8,662 nt of DNA from an uncultured Eubacteriales bacterium (GCA_900320765.1 ONTN01000050.1:1-8662); one strand, 5' to 3'; counted from the stretch's first letter, positions 1-6,844 are shown. Notes: generated by a model from the letters alone, not told the origin. Numbers and translations are program-made.

Positions 1-52
1 TTTTTACGCTGCCGTCAGCCGTGATACCTCTTAGTAATCTTTCCTTCGTCAA
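1..52 (-). CDS. hslO: Hsp33 redox chaperone, N-terminal fragment (runs off left edge)
   Basis: Reading leftward from a TTG at 52-50 gives 17 codons, MTKERLLRGITADGSVK, open to the window edge. The pattern L-[LVI]-R-[GA]-[IL]-T-x-D-G-[ST]-[VI]-[RK] is how Hsp33 (HslO) proteins begin. Hsp33 is a cytoplasmic holdase activated by disulfide formation after zinc release from four C-terminal cysteines, which lie outside this window. The TTG overlaps the TGA stop of the methyltransferase (TTGA), suggesting translational coupling at the end of the operon. No ATG or GTG in this frame fits; a GGAG at 56-59 lies too close to the TTG for a good ribosome site, so the exact start is uncertain. The call rests on one short motif and would change if the next codons do not continue as Hsp33. 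Confidence 0.55.
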   Translation of the reverse strand, partial: MTKERLLRGITADGSVK

Positions 53-798
53 TTCTCCGTTCTTCTTGCGGAAATGAAAATTCGCTGTTCGTCTTCCTTC
101 GGCTTGTCCTCGCTGAGATCTCCGTAAAGCCTTATCTCGGTAAAGCCGTTTTCTCTGAGCTTAGCTGCAAGCATATCCGTACTGTGGATATACTCTGTGT
201 GCTCCTCCTGCTCCCTTAGCCATTCTTCCCCGTCGCGGATAAAGATATCCATTCCGTAGGTGAGCATTCGCCTGTCAACGGACAGCTCGGGGCGCCAGAC
301 GCAGTAAACGTTCTCCGTCTCGTCTATATAAACCTGTCCGTCCTGCGATAAGAGCTTATAAGGAGAGTTTATATCAAATATCAGCACACCGCCGGGCTCA
401 ATAAAAAGCCTCAGGCGGTGAAAGACCTCGTCGAGCTTATCCTCCGGAACGTAGTTTATGCCGTCCAGCGTGCATACTGCCGCCGAAACGACATCGTACA
501 GATCGAGCTCGGTCATACTCTGATTCAGAACGAGAGGCGGAACGGCGCCGTCAAGCCCGGCGCACTTATCCATAAGCACGCTCAGCATCTCGGGCGAGGC
601 GTCCGTTGAAATAAGCTCATAGCCGCGCTGGGAGAGTATCCGCGTTATCGATCCAGTTCCGCAGGCAAGGTCAAGGACAGTCGCGGGTTTTACCCCGTAA
701 CTGTCCCATACTTTTTCATAGAAGTCCGCGATCCTGTCATACGGCACGTCGCGGGTCAGCTCATCGTAAAACTCGGCAAGGAAGCTGTACGAGCTCAC
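49..798 (-). CDS. Class I SAM-dependent methyltransferase
   Basis: This is a 249-residue cytoplasmic protein with the Rossmann methyltransferase fold. SAM-binding motif I is VLDLACGTGS at residues 41-50, an acidic strand-2 end is STDAS (Asp66), a motif with LDGINYV lies at 111-117 and GGVLIFDINSPYKL at 136-149. The N-terminus SSYSFLAEFYDELT matches the usual 'Y..FA..YD.L' opening of this small-molecule or unassigned methyltransferase group. The substrate cannot be read from sequence. I chose the GTG at 798-796 because it overlaps the upstream regulator's TGA as GTGA and has a GAGGG site seven bases upstream. A GTG six codons earlier (816) is also open but has no clear ribosome site. It is the penultimate gene of the operon and is followed by the putative hslO. 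Confidence 0.85.
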   Translation of the reverse strand: MSSYSFLAEFYDELTRDVPYDRIADFYEKVWDSYGVKPATVLDLACGTGSITRILSQRGYELISTDASPEMLSVLMDKCAGLDGAVPPLVLNQSMTELDLYDVVSAAVCTLDGINYVPEDKLDEVFHRLRLFIEPGGVLIFDINSPYKLLSQDGQVYIDETENVYCVWRPELSVDRRMLTYGMDIFIRDGEEWLREQEEHTEYIHSTDMLAAKLRENGFTEIRLYGDLSEDKPKEDEQRIFISARRTEN

Positions 799-1094
799 TC
801 TTCTTCCCTCTTCCACATTCTGTCAAATACAACGGCGTATCCACCCGAGCCGTAACGCAGGCTGCGGTTTACTCGGCTTATGGTAGCGCTCGAGGCTCCG
901 GTCTCCTCAAGAATATCGTTATAGATCATACCCTTTTCAAGGCGGACTGCAACGCCGAAGCGCTGCTCCATAGCTGAAAGCTCGGACACGCTGCAGAGGT
1001 CCTCAAAAAACTGCTTGCACTCCTCGAGGGTCTTGAGCGTGAGGATTGCCTCATACATTTCGTCGCTTCTCGGTCTTGTATCTGCTTTATTCAT
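795..1094 (-). CDS. YerC/YecD-type TrpR-like DNA-binding regulator
   Basis: This 99-residue protein is a full-length relative of Bacillus YerC, a TrpR-superfamily protein. The segment ILTLKTLEECKQFFEDLCSVSELSAMEQRFGVA (17-49) matches the family core. The helix-turn-helix follows at about 57-81, with GASSATISRVNRSLRYG as the recognition part, and the family's usual acidic/basic tail ends it. TrpR-fold proteins bind operators as dimers, but YerC proteins are not known to be tryptophan repressors simply by homology, and no ligand is evident here. The gene sits 20 bases after the acyl-CoA synthetase stop and overlaps the methyltransferase start, so it belongs to the operon. The ribosome site before the ATG at 1094 is weak (AGGAAG about 12 bases away). 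A second ATG at residue 13 is possible but would cut the family's N-terminal region. Confidence 0.88.
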   Translation of the reverse strand: MNKADTRPRSDEMYEAILTLKTLEECKQFFEDLCSVSELSAMEQRFGVAVRLEKGMIYNDILEETGASSATISRVNRSLRYGSGGYAVVFDRMWKREEE

Positions 1095-1114
1095 CTCTCT
1101 GTGTTCTTCCTTTT

Positions 1115-2860
1115 TTATTCTGCGGATTTCTCCGACTCTGCCTGCCGCTTAAGCTTTTCAGCCTCTTCCTCCTCGAGCTTCCTGTAGGCCACCTTGCCGA
1201 CAAGCGTCTTAGGCAGCTCATCGCGGAACTCTATATCCTTGGGAAGAGCGTATTTCGCAATGTACTTTTTGCAATACTCAAGAATGCTGTTCTTGGTCTC
1301 CTCATTTGCTGGAACTCCGGGCTTCAGCGTGACGAAGGCCTTGACTCTCTGCATCCTGTAGGGGTCGGGAACTCCGATAATGCAACTCATCTGAATGAGC
1401 TCGTGTCCGTCGAGGATATTCTCAAGCTGGGCGGGATAGATGTTATATCCGGAGGAGATAATCATTCTCTTGATTCGTCCCTTGAAGAATACAAATCCGT
1501 CGGCATCCATCATTCCGAGATCTCCGGTATATACCCAGGTGAGCCCGTCAGCGTGCTTGCGAAGGGTGTGGGCTGTCTCCTCGGGGTGGTGGAGATACTC
1601 CTTCATAACGGTGGGGCCGGCAAGAAGCACCTCGCCCTCCTCGCCGTATGGCAGCTCCTCATCGGTATCGGGCTTAACGATCTTGATATAGGTATCGGGG
1701 AACGGAAGTCCGATGCTTCCCTCCTTCGCCATATGGGGAGGCGTCAGGCAGCAGGCGGTGACCGTCTCGGTCGTACCGTAGCCCTCTCTGACCTGGATAA
1801 CGGCCTTGTGATCATAGAGGAACTTGTCAAACTTCTTCTTGAGCTCAACGGAGAGGCTGTCGCCGCCGGAGAAGACTCCCTTGAGGCAGCTAAGGTCGGC
1901 CTTCTCCATACTGGGAAGGCGAAGAAGAGCCTCATAAAGCGTGGGCACGCCGGCGATAAAGTTGCAGCGGTACTTGGTGATCAGCTTTGCGTAGCTCGCC
2001 GCGGTAAATCTCGGAACGAGAATGCAGCGGCCGCCGTTTGCGAGCATCGAGTGGATGCAGACGCCGAGGCCGAAGCCGTGGAAAAGGGGCATGGCGGCGA
2101 GCATCTTATCGCCCGGGCGGAACATCTGGTTGACGCCGACGATCTGAGCGGCGAGCGCGTTGAAATTAAGGTTAGTAAGCACTATACCCTTCGTGGTGCC
2201 GGTAGTGCCGCCGGAATACAGAACAACGGCGGGATCCTCCGCGCTGCGCTGTACGGTATAGTTCCAGAAACAGGCGTTGCCAAGCTTCAGGAAGTCAGCC
2301 CAGCGGATAACCGGAGCGTCCTCAGGGATCTTCTCCATCTTGCGGCCCTGGGTAAGCATATATCCTGCCTTTATCATCGGGGAAAGCTCATCCTTAATGC
2401 TGGCGAGGACTACATTGACGACCTTAGTGTTCTGCCTTATGGCCTCGATCTTTCCGTAAAACTGGTCGAGGGTTATAACGGTGACGCTTCCTGACTCGTT
2501 TAAGTAGAACTCGATCTCCTTCTCCGAGGAGAGCGGGTGGATCATATTGGCGATCGCGCCGACTCTGTTGACAGCGTAGAAGCACTGAATTGCCTGAGGG
2601 CAGTTCGGAAGAGCGATAGTGACCGCATCCCCCTCTCTTACGCCGATGGTGCGAAGCGCCTTGGCGCATTGCTCGATATCGTGGAGCAGCTTCTTATAGG
2701 TCGTGCTCGCGCCCATAAAGTCAAAAGCGACGTTATCCGGATATTTCTTTGCGATCAGCTCTACGGCGCCGAACATCGATCCCTTGTAATACTCAAGATG
2801 CGCGGGCATATCGCCGAGATTTTTGATCCACGGCGTCTTTGCGGTAATTGTTTCACTCAT
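1115..2860 (-). CDS. AMP-binding acyl-CoA synthetase (long-chain fatty-acid-CoA ligase type)
   Basis: This 581-residue protein is a complete ANL-superfamily adenylating enzyme. It activates a carboxylic acid with ATP and then transfers it to CoA. The phosphate-binding loop YSGGTTGTTKG is at 215-225, the adenine motif YGTTE at 361-365, YTGD with the ribose-binding Asp at 444-447, the hinge region GRIKRMIISSGYNIYP at 461-476, and the C-terminal PKTLVGKVAYRKL at 550-562, with Lys556 as the expected catalytic lysine. Overall similarity is to FadD-type ligases, but the acid cannot be deduced. An AGGAGG at 2871-2876 lies ten bases before the ATG. The start overlaps the upstream acyltransferase stop as TGATG, so the two are likely translated in coupled fashion and may work on the same acyl group. 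A charged tail (562-581) follows the catalytic domain. Confidence 0.92.
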   Translation of the reverse strand: MSETITAKTPWIKNLGDMPAHLEYYKGSMFGAVELIAKKYPDNVAFDFMGASTTYKKLLHDIEQCAKALRTIGVREGDAVTIALPNCPQAIQCFYAVNRVGAIANMIHPLSSEKEIEFYLNESGSVTVITLDQFYGKIEAIRQNTKVVNVVLASIKDELSPMIKAGYMLTQGRKMEKIPEDAPVIRWADFLKLGNACFWNYTVQRSAEDPAVVLYSGGTTGTTKGIVLTNLNFNALAAQIVGVNQMFRPGDKMLAAMPLFHGFGLGVCIHSMLANGGRCILVPRFTAASYAKLITKYRCNFIAGVPTLYEALLRLPSMEKADLSCLKGVFSGGDSLSVELKKKFDKFLYDHKAVIQVREGYGTTETVTACCLTPPHMAKEGSIGLPFPDTYIKIVKPDTDEELPYGEEGEVLLAGPTVMKEYLHHPEETAHTLRKHADGLTWVYTGDLGMMDADGFVFFKGRIKRMIISSGYNIYPAQLENILDGHELIQMSCIIGVPDPYRMQRVKAFVTLKPGVPANEETKNSILEYCKKYIAKYALPKDIEFRDELPKTLVGKVAYRKLEEEEAEKLKRQAESEKSAE

Positions 2861-3738
2861 CAGAAATTAACCTCCTCATTTGCTGGCGTATCAAGAAGCT
2901 CCGGCTCTTCAAGTAGCTTTTTAAGGAGCTTGATGGTCTTTGAATAATAGTATCCGTCCGCAAGTCTCTCGTCAATGGTAAGTCCGAGATCGAGCGTCTC
3001 CCGCATCTCGTATGTACCGTCGGGCTTGAAAACAGGATTCATAGCCTTCTCGCCGATTATGCAGAACAGCGACGTAGTGCCCCAGTTCGTTAGATGGTGA
3101 TACCCGCTCTTGAGCTTTATCGAGCCGAGGTTAGATATAACGACGGAGGAGTAATATGGATCTGATTCGATCAAGAAGTTCGGGCACCAGCCGTGCCTGT
3201 CGAGGAACATAATGAAATGGACCAGAGCCTTTGACAAAAACCTCGGCATCTTGTTGAGGATATCCATACTGTCCTGGGTTTTGGAATCACTCGAGGTATT
3301 CTTTCTCAGGTGGAATACCTGCTTTCTGATGCTCTCGTGGATTGAGTCGATATTGTCCTCATCCTTCGCATGGATAAAGGCAAGTCCCTCCTCCGAAGAA
3401 TCGGTAAACTGCTTTTTAACAATAAAGGCCGCCGAGACCTCGTTTCTCATATAGAGGTTGGAGTTCTGGATGAAGCGGTTCATCTTCGGGCGGAGCGTTA
3501 TGGTTTTTACTATAGCGGTGAGGATCGCGTGGAACAGGGTGTATTTGAACTCGTCACCGCTCTCATTTTTTTTCGCGATATATGCGTTAAGATTGGTAAG
3601 GTCGATACGCTCGGAGATATAGGCCTCGTTATCACATCTGTTGGGATAAATTATCCCGGTGATAAAATGCATCGCATCGATATCTCTCAAGAGGTATCCG
3701 TCTTTACGGTCGCCAAAGCGTCTCTTTCGTTTTTCCAC
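2860..3738 (-). CDS. CAT/E2-like acyltransferase-fold protein with altered catalytic His motif
   Basis: This 292-residue protein belongs to the 2-oxoacid dehydrogenase E2 catalytic-domain/chloramphenicol acetyltransferase fold, in the stand-alone clostridial form without lipoyl or subunit-binding domains. Visible landmarks are the N-terminus KRRFGDRKDGYLLRDID, YTLFHAILTAIVKTI (66-80), SSVVISNLGSI (197-207), GYHHLTNWGTTS (212-223) and TIDERLADGYYYSK (254-267). True E2 enzymes carry DHRxxDG at the last motif; here the histidine position is Glu257, so standard acyltransfer chemistry is doubtful. I chose the GTG at 3738-3736. It has a G-rich site (3747-3751) eight bases upstream and gives the family's usual N-terminus, while the longer reading from 3816 would begin inside the promoter. 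First gene of its operon, it overlaps the acyl-CoA synthetase by one base, suggesting an acyl-CoA-related role. Confidence 0.82.
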   Translation of the reverse strand: MEKRKRRFGDRKDGYLLRDIDAMHFITGIIYPNRCDNEAYISERIDLTNLNAYIAKKNESGDEFKYTLFHAILTAIVKTITLRPKMNRFIQNSNLYMRNEVSAAFIVKKQFTDSSEEGLAFIHAKDEDNIDSIHESIRKQVFHLRKNTSSDSKTQDSMDILNKMPRFLSKALVHFIMFLDRHGWCPNFLIESDPYYSSVVISNLGSIKLKSGYHHLTNWGTTSLFCIIGEKAMNPVFKPDGTYEMRETLDLGLTIDERLADGYYYSKTIKLLKKLLEEPELLDTPANEEVNF

Positions 3739-3746
3739 CCAAATAA

Positions 3747-3751
3747 CCCCC
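3747..3751 (-). promoter_or_regulatory. Ribosome-binding site deciding the GTG start of the acyltransferase-like gene
   Basis: The minus strand reads GGGGG here, eight bases before GTG at 3738-3736. It is not a strong Shine-Dalgarno match, but it is the only purine-rich patch placed correctly. The start it implies gives the family's typical N-terminal sequence. Confidence 0.5.
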
Positions 3752-3787
3752 GTAAATCTTTTTTCGTGCAAGAGCACATACAAATTG

Positions 3788-3816
3788 ATTTTATCACAAT
3801 GAAGAGCTAAAGTCAA
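3788..3816 (-). promoter_or_regulatory. Sigma-A type extended -10 promoter for the acyltransferase/ligase operon
   Basis: On the minus strand, TTGACT (-35, plus positions 3811-3816) is separated by 17 bases from TAAAAT (-10, 3788-3793). TG at the extended -10 position precedes the -10. Transcription would start near 3781, giving a leader of about 43 bases that contains a small GTGC/GCAC hairpin (3766-3777). The promoter lies in the gap after the PBP stop, so the operon below can be expressed independently of the SEDS/PBP pair. Confidence 0.68.
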
Positions 3817-3840
3817 TCAAAAGAGGATTCAAGAAAAGGC

Positions 3841-5145
3841 CTAAAACAGGTTTTTCGCCGCCTGAAGAACGGCGTTTGCTGCGCGTCCCGCCGAGTATGT
3901 TCCTGACCCTCCGTTTTCTATCATCACAACAAATGCCACGGGAAAGCTCTCGTCTGTGCTGAAGCCTACAAACCACGCGTTCGGCTCTCTGCCTCCTCCT
4001 ACCTCGGCCGTACCGGATTTCGCGGCGATAGATAGTCCGAGGAAGTTCTCTCTCCCGTAGGTCTTTGCCACCGAATAGCTCATCATCAGCGCAAGCTTTT
4101 GCGCCGTATCTTCCGGGATAAGCCTTCGCTCTGCGCCTGATCCCCCGTATTTATAGCTGAACTCAGGTACAAGGCCGTCGTTTGCGACGGCTGAGACAAG
4201 TCTCAGCATAGAAGCCGGAACTACGAGGTCTCTTCCCTGTCCAACACCGGACCACGGCAGAAACTCGCCCCCACCTTCATACTTCCCTGCTGAAACGCGG
4301 GCGCCGTCGATCGTAAAGCTCTCCGTTATCCCAAGCCTTTTCGCGTAATCAGCCATCGTATCCGCGCCGAGCTCGGCGGCAAGGGCTGCAAAGGTGCAGT
4401 TGCAGGACTCCGCGAGGGCGTCCTCGATTTTCATATCACCGTGAGCGTGAGTGCAGGTGATTTTTACGCCGTCCACCTCGCAGGCGCCGTCGCAGTGAAA
4501 GCTTCGGTCATACAGATCAGGTATTGTTTCAATCGCCGCTGTTAGCGTTACGAGCTTGAATACCGAGCCGGGGGTAAAGCCCGAGCTAATAAATTTATTG
4601 AGATACGCCCCGTCGGTAACGTCCGTTCCGTCGCCCTCAGGGTCAAAAGTCGGAGCGGATACCATACACAGTATCTCCCCGGTTTTGTAATTTACCACGC
4701 CTATCGCCCCGTTTCTGCCGTCAAGCGCCAGAAGCGCAGCCTTTGAAAGCTCTGCGGATACAGAAAGCCTGACGCTCTCACCTTCTTCGGTGTAAACCCC
4801 GTTAACAAAGCTGTAGGAAATTAGCTCATCCCGGTAGAGCGAGGCCGCCCCGCCGGAGATGTTGCCGTATTTATCGCCGAGAACGTGGACGGTAGACATG
4901 CGTGTGTCAGCGTCCTCAGAGTATTCGCTGCCGTCCTTTGTAAAGTGCAGGAGAGCCTCACCCTCACGGGACAGGAGCGAGCCGGTCTTCAGTCTCCCCG
5001 ATGAATAGACGTTTCCGTTTCCCTTGAAGGCCGCCCAGGCGCCTCCGTCGTTATACAGGCGGGCCGAGAATACTCCCAGCCCGGCGATAATCAAGACCGC
5101 GATCAATAATATTGAAACGGCTCTTCTTTTCAGCTTTCTCATCAT
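3841..5145 (-). CDS. Class B penicillin-binding protein (transpeptidase), short PbpA-like form
   Basis: This 434-residue protein cross-links peptidoglycan outside the membrane. A single N-terminal membrane anchor lies at about 10-28. A reduced N-terminal linker (40-140) follows, including the STVHVLGDKYGNISGG segment. The transpeptidase domain then carries all three active-site motifs: SVFK (nucleophile Ser194, Lys197), SCN (247-249) and KSGT (376-379). At 434 residues it is shorter than typical class B PBPs, mainly through a small N-terminal module; it resembles actinobacterial PbpA in this. The ATG at 5145 overlaps the SEDS gene stop as ATGA. A second in-frame ATG directly follows (5142) and is slightly better spaced from the GAGAGG site at 5149-5154, so the start could be one codon later. 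The upstream SEDS protein is its expected glycosyltransferase partner. No convincing terminator follows. Confidence 0.92.
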   Translation of the reverse strand: MMRKLKRRAVSILLIAVLIIAGLGVFSARLYNDGGAWAAFKGNGNVYSSGRLKTGSLLSREGEALLHFTKDGSEYSEDADTRMSTVHVLGDKYGNISGGAASLYRDELISYSFVNGVYTEEGESVRLSVSAELSKAALLALDGRNGAIGVVNYKTGEILCMVSAPTFDPEGDGTDVTDGAYLNKFISSGFTPGSVFKLVTLTAAIETIPDLYDRSFHCDGACEVDGVKITCTHAHGDMKIEDALAESCNCTFAALAAELGADTMADYAKRLGITESFTIDGARVSAGKYEGGGEFLPWSGVGQGRDLVVPASMLRLVSAVANDGLVPEFSYKYGGSGAERRLIPEDTAQKLALMMSYSVAKTYGRENFLGLSIAAKSGTAEVGGGREPNAWFVGFSTDESFPVAFVVMIENGGSGTYSAGRAANAVLQAAKNLF

Positions 5146-6740
5146 CCGCCTCTCTTTCCGTCCGCGCTCGCGCTTCCTGCCTTTATAAAGGCGAGCAAAC
5201 CCCAGGATGCGATAAGGCTTGTCCCGCCGTTTGAAACGAAGGGAAACGTGACGCCAGTAAACGGGAGGATATCGAGAGAGCCGAAGACGTTCAGGGCAAG
5301 CTGGGCGAGCATTATCGCGGCGGCACCGCAGGCCGCGATAGCGTAAAAGCCTCCCTTCTCCCCGTTTATGCTCTTAGCGGCGTAAACGGCAAGCAGCAGG
5401 ATCATAATCACAGCCGAAAACGCCGTTATCAGTCCAAGCTCCTCAGAAACGAGGCCGAAGACCATATCGGTATCAGCAGCGAACACGGTTTTAAACCAGC
5501 CCTTTCCGGCTCCGAGGCCGAATAATCCCCCGCTCGCGCAGGCTGTCATAGTCCTTGCCTGCTGATATCCGCCCTCGTTATAGAGCTCCCATGCTCTTCC
5601 CCATGATGAGAATCTGACGGCTATATAAGGCCTTGCTGTCACGGCGATCACAGCCGCAAGTCCCGCCCCGGAGGCGGACAGGGCGACAGTCGCAAAGCTT
5701 CCGGATCTCATAAACGCCGTAACGAGATACGCCGTAAAGAACACAAGCGCCGTTCCGAAATCGCTCATAAGGACGAGCGACCCGACGCAGAGCGCGGAAA
5801 AGGCGATGAATACTATCAGGTTTCTTTTATTGAACACGCTGTAAAGCGGGGCGGCTCCGGCAAACACGAAGGCTATCTTCACAAGCTCAGAGGGCTGAAA
5901 ACTGACGCCCGCTATCCTTATCCAGTTTTTCGCCCCCAAAATACTTTCCGCCGTCAGTAATGCGAATACGATGAGGGCAAGGCCGAGTATGGCTATCGGC
6001 CGTCTCAGGGCTCTGACTCCCGCTCCGCTTCTAAGGAATAACGTCAGAACGATATAGATCGCGATTCCCGCCGCAAGGCAGATAAGCTCCTTATATACAC
6101 TCCGGGGTGATGAGGACAGAACGACGGACATACCTATTGCCGAGAGCGTAAGTCCGATCGCATCTACTCCAAAGGCGCCCTGCCCGAAAGCTCTGTTAAC
6201 GATAAACAAGAGTACGGAAGCCGCCGCGGCTCCTCCGAAGCCAATCGCGTAGGGAGTAAAATCAGACGGCTTTAGAACGAAACAGAAGGAGGAAAACAAA
6301 GCGCCGCAAAGCGCGAGTACGAGTAAAAGGTATAGCCCTCCGGACCGTTCCGCCCGCGCTTTTTCAGGCAAAACCTCTGCCGATTTAAAAACGGTCTCGG
6401 CACCGCCTATCGTAAGAACGTCGCCGTCCGCTGCTGCGGCGGCTTTTTTTATTAACGTTCCGTTTACCGAGATTTCGCTTTTCTTGCCAATAGGGTGTAT
6501 TTTGCAGCCGCTGCCGTCTCGCTCGATAACCCCCTCCGGCACTCTTCGCCGGGACGTAGTAAGGCATACGTCAGACGAGGGTGAGCCTCCCACAAGGCTT
6601 TCCCGGTTTTTAAGCTCGAGGCTGGTTCCGTCCCTGAGCTCGAGCCGGCCCCAAACCGACGGACGTTTTTTTCTTAAAAGCAGGGAGAGCGCGAAAACGG
6701 CAGTAATTGCCAGGGTCAAAGCCGCGGCGGCGTATCGCAT
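5142..6740 (-). CDS. FHA-SEDS fusion: FtsW/RodA/SpoVE-family peptidoglycan glycosyltransferase
   Basis: This 532-residue membrane protein has three parts. A lone N-terminal membrane helix is at about 2-22, an FHA-like domain at about 40-120, and a ten-helix SEDS domain at about 135-522 that polymerises lipid II. SEDS hallmarks are all present: GAKNWIRIAGVSFQPSELVKIA (starting 269), SDFGTALV (326-333, with Asp327 at the catalytic position), SGGLFGLGAGKG (403-414), DMVFGLVSEELGL (425-437) and LPFTGVTFPFVSNGGTSL (492-509). The FHA part keeps the overall shape (LVGG.. SSDVCL, SR, NGT, DGDVLTIGG) but has Gly52 where the phosphothreonine-binding Arg is expected and lacks the SRxH histidine. The ATG at 6740 has AGGAGG nine bases upstream and a strong promoter. 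The PBP gene overlaps its stop. Ordinary SEDS proteins are about 370-420 residues, so the extra length is the N-terminal module. FtsW, RodA and SpoVE roles cannot be separated by sequence alone. Confidence 0.9.
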   Translation of the reverse strand: MRYAAAALTLAITAVFALSLLLRKKRPSVWGRLELRDGTSLELKNRESLVGGSPSSDVCLTTSRRRVPEGVIERDGSGCKIHPIGKKSEISVNGTLIKKAAAAADGDVLTIGGAETVFKSAEVLPEKARAERSGGLYLLLVLALCGALFSSFCFVLKPSDFTPYAIGFGGAAAASVLLFIVNRAFGQGAFGVDAIGLTLSAIGMSVVLSSSPRSVYKELICLAAGIAIYIVLTLFLRSGAGVRALRRPIAILGLALIVFALLTAESILGAKNWIRIAGVSFQPSELVKIAFVFAGAAPLYSVFNKRNLIVFIAFSALCVGSLVLMSDFGTALVFFTAYLVTAFMRSGSFATVALSASGAGLAAVIAVTARPYIAVRFSSWGRAWELYNEGGYQQARTMTACASGGLFGLGAGKGWFKTVFAADTDMVFGLVSEELGLITAFSAVIMILLLAVYAAKSINGEKGGFYAIAACGAAAIMLAQLALNVFGSLDILPFTGVTFPFVSNGGTSLIASWGLLAFIKAGSASADGKRGG

Positions 6741-6749
6741 TTTCGTTTC

Positions 6750-6755
6750 CCTCCT
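6750..6755 (-). promoter_or_regulatory. Ribosome-binding site of the FHA-SEDS gene
   Basis: The minus strand reads AGGAGG, nine bases before the ATG at 6740-6738. This canonical Shine-Dalgarno site confirms the start and the inclusion of the N-terminal membrane helix. Confidence 0.8.
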
Positions 6756-6773
6756 TTGAAAAAATCAAATAAT

Positions 6774-6802
6774 ATTATAGCACGCGGGTCAAAGTATTGC
6801 AA
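6774..6802 (-). promoter_or_regulatory. Leftward promoter of the FHA-SEDS/PBP unit (shares its -35 with gltX)
   Basis: On the minus strand, TTGCAA (-35, 6797-6802) is followed after exactly 17 bases by a perfect TATAAT (-10, plus 6774-6779). TGC directly before it is an extended -10 element. Transcription should start near 6767, giving a leader of about 27 bases that ends in the AGGAGG site. TTGCAA is its own reverse complement and serves the opposite promoter too. Confidence 0.75.
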
Positions 6803-6825
6803 TTTTAGGGAAAAAGTAATATATT
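6797..6825 (+). promoter_or_regulatory. Rightward promoter of gltX
   Basis: TTGCAA (6797-6802, 4 of 6 to the -35 consensus) is followed by a 17-base spacer and TATATT (6820-6825, 5 of 6 to the -10 consensus). The start would be near 6832, leaving about 21 bases of leader, too short for a T-box. The -35 is the same six base pairs used by the leftward promoter. Confidence 0.6.
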
Positions 6826-6839
6826 ATTAAAAAAAAACC

Positions 6840-6844
6840 GGAGG
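6840..6844 (+). promoter_or_regulatory. Ribosome-binding site of gltX
   Basis: GGAGG lies eight bases before the ATG at 6853, directly after an A-rich leader. It fixes the gltX start. Confidence 0.8.

Noticed and set aside
1046..2494. A 482-codon open frame on the plus strand opposite the acyl-CoA synthetase.
   Set aside because: It lies antisense to a clearly conserved enzyme with all catalytic motifs. Its protein is low in recognisable motifs, and such long shadows are common opposite GC-rich coding sequence.
3766..3777. GTGC-TCTT-GCAC hairpin in the leader of the acyltransferase operon.
   Set aside because: Four base pairs is too little to claim a regulatory element; mentioned only as part of the leader.
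3370..3810. A 146-codon plus-strand frame opposite the acyltransferase-like gene.
   Set aside because: No ribosome site or recognisable domain, and fully antisense to a supported gene.
3739..3816. A 26-codon N-terminal extension of the acyltransferase-like gene from an ATG at 3816.
   Set aside because: It would start inside the -35 box of a good promoter, has no family similarity and lacks a ribosome site; the GTG at 3738 gives the normal family N-terminus.
3820..3856. A terminator after the PBP gene (AAAAC/GTTTT followed by a T-rich stretch on the minus strand).
   Set aside because: The only stem is short, A-T only and has a two- to four-base loop, so I cannot support a terminator; read-through into the next operon remains possible.
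6787..6792. TTGACC on the minus strand as a better-matching -35 for the FHA-SEDS promoter.
   Set aside because: It lies only seven bases from the TATAAT, far too close; TTGCAA at 6797-6802 has the correct 17-base spacing.
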